Shown: one piece after another, positions 57,940 to 64,000 of the stretch | Layout: each line of letters begins with the position of its first letter | How positions within the stretch are numbered: position 1 is the stretch's first letter | The notes under the pieces: model-generated | Database searches by the model: none | Seen by the model: only the letters and a program-made list of their open reading frames with translations | Told to the model about the DNA's origin: nothing | Source of the DNA: JANXPZ01 sp033853925 | GTDB taxonomy: Bacteria; Eisenbacteria; RBG-16-71-46 | Reading direction: 5' to 3' | Assembly: GCA_033853925.1 (NCBI GenBank) | Contig: JAWOLC010000001.1 | Coordinates: forward strand, 62,001-126,000 | DNA length: 64,000 bases | Position numbers and translations under genes: made by a program

Positions 57940-60900
57940 TCCAGAAGATCATCCGCTTCTCGGCCGAGAACCGCTACCTCGTGATCGCCGCGACCCTGGT
58001 CGCGCTCCTGGCCGCGTTCTGGACGATGCAGCACATCCCGCTCGACGCCCTGCCCGACCTCTCGGACACCCAGGTGATCGTCTACTCGCGCTGGGACCGC
58101 AGCCCCGACATCATCGAGGATCAGGTCACGTACCCGATCATCACCGCGCTGCTCGGAGCGCCCAAGGTCAAGGCCATCCGCGGCTACTCGGACTTCGGCT
58201 ACAGCTACGTGTACGTCGTGTTCCAGGACGGCACCAACATCTACTGGGCTCGCAGCCGGGTGCTCGAGTACCTCTCGAAGATCGCGGCCCAGCTGCCGGC
58301 AGGGGTGAAGACCGAGCTGGGCCCCGATGCCACCAGCGTCGGGTGGGTGTTCCAGTACGCGCTCATCGACCGCACGGGACGGCACTCCACGGACCAGCTC
58401 CGCAGCTACCAGGACTGGTTCCTCCGCTACGCGGTGCAGAGCGTGCCCGGCGTCGCCGAGGTCGCCACGGTGGGCGGCCAGGTGCGCCAGTACCAGATCA
58501 CCGTGAATCCCGCGAGCCTGGCCTCCTATGGACTCCCCCTCGACGCCGTGGTCGAGGCGGTGCGCCACGGCAACAACGACGTGGGCGGGCGGCTGGTCGA
58601 GCTGTCCGGCCGCGAGTACATGGTGCGCGGCCGCGGCTACGCGAAGTCGGTGAGCGACCTCGAGAAGCTCGTGCTCAAGACCGAGAACGGCACGCCCATC
58701 CAGGTCAAGGACGTGGCCACGGTGGCGCTCGGCCCCGAGATCCGGCGGGGGATTGCCGACTACAACGGGGAAGGCGACGTCGTCGGCGGCATCGTGGTGA
58801 TGCGCCAGGGCGAGAACGCGCTGAACGTCATCCAGCGCGTGAAGGCGAAGCTCGAGGAGCTCGAGCCCTCGCTGCCCCCGGGCGTGCAGGTGGTGACGAC
58901 CTACGATCGCTCCGTGCTCATCGACCGCGCCATCCACACCGTACGGAACAAGATCCTCGAGGAGGTGACCATCGTCTCGCTGATCATCCTCCTCTTCCTC
59001 TGGCACATCCCGTCGGCGACCGTTCCCATCCTCACGATCCCGGTGAGCGTCGCCCTGGCGTTCATCCCCATGTACGCCATGGGGCTCAACGCCAACCTGC
59101 TGTCCATGGCCGGCATCGCCATCTCGATCGGCGTGTTGGTGGACGGCGCGATCATCGAGGTGGAGAACGCCTACAACAAGATCCACCGCTGGCAGGCGGG
59201 GGGGGAGCACGGCGACTTCCACCAGGTCCGACTGTCCGCGCTGCTCGAGGTGGGACCGTCGGTCTTCTTCTCGCTGCTCGTGATCGCCGTGGCGTTCATG
59301 CCGGTCTTCACGCTGGTGGACCAGGAAGGCCGGCTGTTCAAGCCGCTCGCCTACTCGAAGAACCTGGCGATGGCGATCGCGGCGCTCCTGGCGATCACCT
59401 TCAACCCCGCGACCCGGATGCTCTTTGCCCGCATCCGGCCGTTCACCTTCAGGCCGCGGTGGCTGGCCTGGCTCTCGACCCAGCTCTTCGTCGGTCGCTA
59501 CTACTCCGAGGAGCGGCACCCGATCAGCCGGCTCCTGCACCGGATCTACGAGCGCCCTTGCCGGTTCGTGGTCCGCCACGCGAAGGCCACCGTGATCGCC
59601 AGCGTGCTCCTGGTGGTCTCGACCGTGCCCATCTACCTCTCCCTCGGCTCCGAGTTCATGCCGCCGCTGCGGGAGGGCTCGCTCCTCTACATGCCCTCGG
59701 CGGTGCAGCCGGGCATGTCGGTGGCCGAGGCGCAGAAGGCGCTGCAGGTCCAGGACAAGATCCTCCTCGCCTTCCCCGAGGTGGAGCGCATCTTCGGCAA
59801 GGCGGGCCGCGCCAACACGCCCACCGACCCGGCGCCCTTCTCCATGATGGAGACCACGATCCTGCTCAAGCCGGAGTCCCAGTGGCGGGAGCAGCCGCGC
59901 TGGTACTCGAGCTGGGCGCCGGAGTGGCTCGAGCGCGGGCTGCGGCCGTTCTGGCGGGACCGCATCAGCGAAGAGAAGCTCGTGGACGAGATGAACGACG
60001 CGCTCCAGCTCCCTGGCATCAGCAACGCCTGGACCATGCCGATCAAGGCCCGCCTGGACATGCTCTCGACCGGCATCCGGACGCCCGTGGGCATCAAGGT
60101 GAGCGGCGCCGACCTCAACGTCATCCAGAAGACGGCGGTCGAGATCGAATCGGCGCTGCAGAAGGTCCCCGGCACGCGCAGCGTCTACGCCGAGCGCGTG
60201 GCCGGCGGCTACTTCCTGGACTTCACCCTCGACCGCGACCAGCTCGCGCGCTACGGCCTGTCGGTGGACGACGCCAACATGATGGTGATGACGGCGGTCG
60301 GCGGCGACAACCAGACGACCACCGTCGAGGGGCGGGAGCGCTACGACGTGAACGTGCGCTACGCCCGGGACTACCGGGAGGACCTCGAGTCCCTCAAGCG
60401 CGTCCTCCTGCCCTTGCCGAACGGGCGGGGGCAGATCCCCATGTCCGAGATCGCGGACGTCCGGCTGGTCGAAGGGCCCTCCATGATCCGCGACGAGAAC
60501 GGGCTGCTCTCGGGCTACGTCTACGTGGACTTCGACGTGGCGAAGACGGACGTGGGCCGGTACGTCGAGCGCGCGAAGCAGGCCGTGGCCGCCAGCGTGC
60601 ACGTTCCCACCAGCTACGCGGTTTCGTGGAGCGGCCAGTACGAGAACATGCTGCGCGTGAAGGAGCGGCTGAAGGTCATCGTGCCCCTCACGTTGGTGCT
60701 CATCTTCGGCCTCCTCTACATGAACACGAGGTCGGCGTTCAAGTCGAGCGTGGTCATGCTCGCCGTGCCGTTCTCGATCGTGGGCGCGGTCTGGTTGCTG
60801 TTCCTCCTGCACTACAACATCTCGATCGCCGTCTGGGTCGGAATGATCGCTCTCGCGGGCCTGGATGCGGAGACCGGGGTCTTCATGCTGCTGTTCCTCG

Positions 60901-61292
60901 ACCTCTCGCACGACGAGGCCCGGGAACGCGGACGCCTGAGGACCTCGGGCGATCTGGTCGAGGCCATCATCCACGGCGCGGTCAAGCGCGTCCGGCCGAA
61001 GGCGATGACGGTGGCGGCCGCCTTCATGGGGCTGCTGCCGATCATGTGGTCCACCGAGACCGGATCGGACCTGATGAAGCGCATCGCCGCCCCGATGGTC
61101 GGGGGCCTGGTGACCTCGTTCCTGCTCGAGCTGCTGGTCTACCCGGCGATCTATTACCTCTGGCGACGCAAGGAGGTGCGCGAGGGAGCGGCCTGCGCGG
61201 ACTGGGGTCTCACCGAGGCGGACGGGGCCGTGACCGAGCCCGTGCTCGACCCCGTGCGCCCCGAGGCTGCACCCACGGGAGGGTGGGCATGA
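57936..61292 (+). CDS. cusA: CusA-type heavy-metal RND efflux pump
   Basis: 1118 residues, ATG overlapping the cusB stop as ATGA. HME-RND signatures are IPLDALPDLSDTQVIVYSRW near the start and VTYPIITALLGAPKVKAIRG, plus the membrane-segment motif AGIAISIGVLVDGAIIEVENA with the proton-relay acidic residues. The protein is about 70 residues longer than typical CusA, the excess lying in the central cytoplasmic/TM6-TM7 region (FVGRYYSEERHPISR) and at the C-terminus. It pumps Cu(I)/Ag(I) across the periplasm to the outer-membrane channel encoded at 55011. Confidence 0.93.
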   Translation: MIQKIIRFSAENRYLVIAATLVALLAAFWTMQHIPLDALPDLSDTQVIVYSRWDRSPDIIEDQVTYPIITALLGAPKVKAIRGYSDFGYSYVYVVFQDGTNIYWARSRVLEYLSKIAAQLPAGVKTELGPDATSVGWVFQYALIDRTGRHSTDQLRSYQDWFLRYAVQSVPGVAEVATVGGQVRQYQITVNPASLASYGLPLDAVVEAVRHGNNDVGGRLVELSGREYMVRGRGYAKSVSDLEKLVLKTENGTPIQVKDVATVALGPEIRRGIADYNGEGDVVGGIVVMRQGENALNVIQRVKAKLEELEPSLPPGVQVVTTYDRSVLIDRAIHTVRNKILEEVTIVSLIILLFLWHIPSATVPILTIPVSVALAFIPMYAMGLNANLLSMAGIAISIGVLVDGAIIEVENAYNKIHRWQAGGEHGDFHQVRLSALLEVGPSVFFSLLVIAVAFMPVFTLVDQEGRLFKPLAYSKNLAMAIAALLAITFNPATRMLFARIRPFTFRPRWLAWLSTQLFVGRYYSEERHPISRLLHRIYERPCRFVVRHAKATVIASVLLVVSTVPIYLSLGSEFMPPLREGSLLYMPSAVQPGMSVAEAQKALQVQDKILLAFPEVERIFGKAGRANTPTDPAPFSMMETTILLKPESQWREQPRWYSSWAPEWLERGLRPFWRDRISEEKLVDEMNDALQLPGISNAWTMPIKARLDMLSTGIRTPVGIKVSGADLNVIQKTAVEIESALQKVPGTRSVYAERVAGGYFLDFTLDRDQLARYGLSVDDANMMVMTAVGGDNQTTTVEGRERYDVNVRYARDYREDLESLKRVLLPLPNGRGQIPMSEIADVRLVEGPSMIRDENGLLSGYVYVDFDVAKTDVGRYVERAKQAVAASVHVPTSYAVSWSGQYENMLRVKERLKVIVPLTLVLIFGLLYMNTRSAFKSSVVMLAVPFSIVGAVWLLFLLHYNISIAVWVGMIALAGLDAETGVFMLLFLDLSHDEARERGRLRTSGDLVEAIIHGAVKRVRPKAMTVAAAFMGLLPIMWSTETGSDLMKRIAAPMVGGLVTSFLLELLVYPAIYYLWRRKEVREGAACADWGLTEADGAVTEPVLDPVRPEAAPTGGWA

Positions 61293-61414
61293 AGGCCGCA
61301 AGGGACAGCGCACGGCCGGGACGAGGATGGGTCCCGACCGTGTCTGGCGACTCGACCGATGACAGAACCCATGAAGCCGATCGTCGAACCGTGCAAGGAG
61401 AAAGGAGACGAGCC

Positions 61415-61903
61415 ATGCGATTCCTGAACCGCCGTCTTGCCGCGCTGGTGTTCGGAGGCGGCCTGTTGGCCGTGTTGGTGGGGGCCCCGCTCCTGGTGGC
61501 CGCGCAATGCTCGATGATGGGGGGTGGAGGTCACGATCACGGAGCCGCGAAGGAGAGTGCGAAGCCGAGCGCGAGCGAGAAGAAGCTGCGCCAGAGCATC
61601 GATCGGCTGCTCTCCGACGAGCGGGGCCGGGCGCTTCTCGCCGAGGCGCTGCTCGACGACCGCGCCTTCGTCGAGAGCTTCGTCAGGCAGCTCGCCTCGA
61701 TCCCCGAGTGGCGCGCGATGGTGTCGCAGCAGCTGGCCACGCCGGCTCCCTCCGCCGCGAGCGCAAGTGATCCGCAAGCCGCTCCCGGCAGCGCCTCGGC
61801 CGTCTACACGTGCCCGATGCATCCCGACGTGACGTCGTCCGCCCCCGGGGAGTGCCCGAAGTGCGGCATGGCCCTGATCCGGAAGGAGGCGAATCGCCAG
61901 TGA
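61415..61903 (+). CDS. Small exported protein ending in a heavy-metal-binding module
   Basis: 162 residues, ATG at 61415 after AAGGAGACGAGCC; another in-frame ATG at 61289 would precede the signal peptide by 42 residues and is unlikely. Signal peptide 1-30. Cys32 and Met34-Met35 with a HDH segment (40-42) follow, then a helical middle, and residues 131-155 repeat the module YTCPMHPDV...CPKCGMAL seen in the ATPase and CusB. It lies directly after cusA where CusF is often encoded, and may be its functional replacement. Confidence 0.75.
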   Translation: MRFLNRRLAALVFGGGLLAVLVGAPLLVAAQCSMMGGGGHDHGAAKESAKPSASEKKLRQSIDRLLSDERGRALLAEALLDDRAFVESFVRQLASIPEWRAMVSQQLATPAPSAASASDPQAAPGSASAVYTCPMHPDVTSSAPGECPKCGMALIRKEANRQ

Positions 61904-61999
61904 CGCCTTACGACCTGGTCGCCTTCAGCCGCGACGGCCGGACAAAGGTCTACGAGCGACATTGAATACCGGCCGCGCGACCGCAAGGAGCGTTGGATC

Positions 62000-62644
62000 A
62001 TGTGGGGTCTGTCGAAATCGGGCTGCCTGCTCGCCCTCGGCGGGCTCGCCGTCGCCGGCTGCGCGGCTTCCACCCGGCTCACGGGCGCCGGGAGTGACCC
62101 GAATGGAACTCCCGTGCCTCTCCGCAGAGTCATGGTCATCGGCACCACGAATACCGGCGCGGCTCGGCGCCGGTTCGAGGACCAGTTCGCCGCTGCCTTG
62201 CGGTCGCGGGGTATCGCCGGGGAACCCAGCTACCCGGTGGTGCCCGACGAGGCCCTCGACACCACGAAGGTGGACATGGAGGTCCACAGGAAGAGCTGCG
62301 ACGGCCTCTTCGTCACGCGCGTCCTCCGCGACACGACCGTGCGGACCTACTACCGGGCGGGGAGAGCGCACTACCAGGTGCCGGCACCCACTCACGGAGA
62401 CGTCTACGAGTACTACGCCAACGGCCACAAGTACACCGGGAGGGTCGGGTACTCCGAGGTGCATCGGGTCGTCGACCTCGAGACGAAGCTCTATCGCGTG
62501 TCGGACGGTAAGCTGCTCTGGTCGGCCCGCTCCCATTCACAATTTGCGAAGTCAGTGACACCCGACAAGCAGATCGGAACGATTGTGCAGCGGCTGGTCC
62601 GCAAGCTGGAGAAGTCGGGATACGCTCTGCGCTCCGCGACGTGA
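62000..62644 (+). CDS. Lipoprotein of unknown function
   Basis: 214 residues. The lipobox LAVAGC places the lipid at Cys21. The mature part has VMVIGTTNTGAARRRFEDQFAAALRSRG (a DUF4136- or CsgG-like beginning) and ends with DGKLLWSARSHSQF. Probably an outer- or inner-membrane-anchored protein. Its link to the copper genes is spatial only. Confidence 0.65.
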   Translation: MWGLSKSGCLLALGGLAVAGCAASTRLTGAGSDPNGTPVPLRRVMVIGTTNTGAARRRFEDQFAAALRSRGIAGEPSYPVVPDEALDTTKVDMEVHRKSCDGLFVTRVLRDTTVRTYYRAGRAHYQVPAPTHGDVYEYYANGHKYTGRVGYSEVHRVVDLETKLYRVSDGKLLWSARSHSQFAKSVTPDKQIGTIVQRLVRKLEKSGYALRSAT

Positions 62645-62724
62645 GCCGCAGCCGGGCGAGGCGCTCACGCGTCCCGGATCGCGGTCGCCTGGAGATCTCG
62701 GGGCGCCGAGGAAGGCTGAAGACC

Positions 62725-64000
62725 ATGAGCGGCACGATCACGACGTCCGAAGCCGACGGGCTGGATGCCTATTGGCGCGCGGCGAACTACCTCACGGTCG
62801 GCCAGATCTACCTGCAAGACAATCCACTGCTGCGCGAGCCGCTGCGACCCGAGCACATCAAACCCAGACTGCTCGGGCACTGGGGCACGTCTCCTGGCCT
62901 CAACCTTCTGTATGCCCACCTGAACCGCCTCGTCCGAAGGACGGACGCCAGCGTGATCTTCCTGGCCGGACCGGGGCACGGCGGCCCGGCCATCCTGGCC
63001 AACGTGTACCTGGAGGGGACGTACTCGGAGATCTATCCCGAGGTCAGCCAGGACGCCGCCGGCATGCGGCGGCTGTTTCGCCAGTTCTCCACGCCCGGCG
63101 GGGTGCCGAGTCATGTGAGCGTGCCCACGCCCGGGTCCATCCACGAAGGCGGCGAGTTGGGCTACGTGCTCGTGCACGCTTTCGGCGCCGCCTTCGACAA
63201 CCCCGATTTGCTGGTGGTGGCGGTCGTGGGGGACGGCGAGGCGGAGACCGGGCCGCTCGAGGGCTCGTGGAAGAGCATCCGGTTCCTCAACCCGGCCCGC
63301 GACGGCGCGGTCCTGCCGGTCCTTCACTTGAACGGGTACAAGATCTCCGGCCCCACGGTGCTGGGGCGTGATGCAGAGGGCGGGGCCCAGCGGCTGCTGG
63401 CCGCTCACGGCTACGACGCGCAATTGGTCGCGGGAGAGGAGCCCGGGTCGGTGCACCGGCAACTGGCGGATGCGCTCGAGCGTTGCTGGGCTCGCATTCG
63501 GGACATTCAGGCCGAGGCGCGCCGGAAGGGCGTCGAGGGATGCCCGCGCTGGCCGGCGATCGTGCTGCGCACGCCCAAGGGCTGGACCGGACCACGCGTC
63601 GTGGACGGACAGCCAGTCGAAGGGACCTTCCGCGCCCACCAGGTGCCCCTCGCGAACGTGCGGGACGATCCTGCGCACCTCGCCATGCTCGGGGAATGGA
63701 TGCGGGCTTACCGTCCGGAGGAACTCTTCGACGCAGAAGGCCGGCTCGTGCCCCGACTCCGTCAGCTCGCGCCGACCGGCGGCCGCCGGATGGGAGCGAA
63801 CCCTCATGCCAACGGCGGCAGCCTCCTCGTGGATCTCGATCTCCCGGACTTCTCCGACTATGCCGTTCCGGTGACTCGGCCCGCCTCGGAGCGGCACGAG
63901 TCCACGCGACAGCTCGGCAAGTACCTGCGCGATACCTTCCGGAGGAACGCAGCGCAGCGGAACTTTCGCCTCTTCTGCCCGGACGAAACCAACTCCAACC
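62725..64000 (+). CDS. xfp: Phosphoketolase, 5' part (runs off the window)
   Basis: The first 425 codons of a family usually near 790 residues, with ATG at 62725 after GAGGAAGG. Markers are YWRAANYLTVGQIYL, LAGPGHGGPAILAN, PGGVPSHVSVPTPGSIHEGGELGYVL and the TPP motif VGDGEAETGPLEGSW ending in NGYKISGPTVLGR. It cleaves xylulose 5-phosphate or fructose 6-phosphate to acetyl phosphate and a sugar phosphate. Not related to the copper genes by function. The 3' end and catalytic C-terminal domain are outside the window. Confidence 0.93.
   Translation, partial: MSGTITTSEADGLDAYWRAANYLTVGQIYLQDNPLLREPLRPEHIKPRLLGHWGTSPGLNLLYAHLNRLVRRTDASVIFLAGPGHGGPAILANVYLEGTYSEIYPEVSQDAAGMRRLFRQFSTPGGVPSHVSVPTPGSIHEGGELGYVLVHAFGAAFDNPDLLVVAVVGDGEAETGPLEGSWKSIRFLNPARDGAVLPVLHLNGYKISGPTVLGRDAEGGAQRLLAAHGYDAQLVAGEEPGSVHRQLADALERCWARIRDIQAEARRKGVEGCPRWPAIVLRTPKGWTGPRVVDGQPVEGTFRAHQVPLANVRDDPAHLAMLGEWMRAYRPEELFDAEGRLVPRLRQLAPTGGRRMGANPHANGGSLLVDLDLPDFSDYAVPVTRPASERHESTRQLGKYLRDTFRRNAAQRNFRLFCPDETNSN

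Noticed and set aside
57333..61313. A 1326-residue open frame antisense to cusA
   Set aside because: His/Asp/Arg/Glu-rich shadow of the pump gene with no recognisable domain.
1..64000. CRISPR arrays, tRNA, rRNA, transposases, integrases
   Set aside because: None was recognisable on either strand, and no repeat-spacer pattern was found.

Overview
The window is very GC-rich (by eye about 70%) and densely coded on both strands, with many 4-bp ATGA/GTGA start-stop overlaps. It has no tRNA, rRNA, CRISPR array, transposase or integrase that I can recognise. Two large secreted proteins end in the same FlgD-like / type IX-style sorting domain. This domain, with the GC content, a Ku/LigD locus, lipoproteins and tripartite efflux, suggests an uncultured Gram-negative bacterium of an FCB-like or deep candidate phylum; Candidatus Eisenbacteria is my best guess. 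The assignment is inference and no marker gene is present to confirm it. Layout, left to right. 1-4190: a repeat-rich secreted protein. 4322-8798: a secreted metallo-beta-lactamase-fold hydrolase, a Cys-rich double-ferredoxin protein and a TMTC-like membrane TPR protein. 9103-13820: cupin, sugar phosphate cyclase of the 2-epi-5-epi-valiolone synthase type with an unassigned N-terminal half, ROK kinase and GH4-like NAD enzyme; the last three overlap head to tail and look like an undescribed cyclitol pathway. 13778-21534: a surface-glycan block with a 2H phosphoesterase, sugar transferase, sugar C-methyltransferase-like protein, two GT-C membrane glycosyltransferases and a dolichyl-phosphate-mannose-synthase-like GT2. 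21911-29428: a small barrel protein, then a non-homologous end-joining locus (MerR/TPR protein, Ku and divergent LigD) followed by the alpha/beta hydrolase, DUF72, EVE and DUF2277 proteins. 30086-38609: a second sorted secreted protein, an S53 lipoprotein peptidase, and three exported enzymes acting on D-amino acids or peptides (Asp/Glu racemase, D-aminoacylase, DmpA-type aminopeptidase). 38755-43221: an arsenic operon arsR-arsC-acr3-permease-thioredoxin-thioredoxin-ccdA with a perfect inverted repeat in front of arsR. 43422-62644: three methyltransferases, a DUF1801 protein, and a large copper/silver island: outer-membrane-like protein, di-haem cytochrome c, two CopL-like small secreted proteins, Met/His-rich protein, two small YHS proteins, DUF5676 protein, P1B ATPase, cupredoxin, and TolC-CusB-CusA followed by a small heavy-metal-binding protein. 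The window ends inside a phosphoketolase gene (from 62725). How the genes work together. In the arsenic operon, arsenate would be reduced by ArsC, expelled by Acr3, and the thiol supply completed by CcdA and two thioredoxin-like proteins. In the copper island, the ATPase exports Cu(I) to the periplasm, small Met/His/Cys proteins and the cupredoxin buffer it, and CusABC expels it; one 25-residue Cys/Met-rich metal-binding module recurs in the ATPase, CusB and the last small protein. No dedicated copper regulator is visible. In the cyclitol-like set, the expected flow is cyclisation of a sugar phosphate, phosphorylation by the ROK kinase, and redox or epimerisation by the GH4-like protein; the product cannot be read from the sequence.
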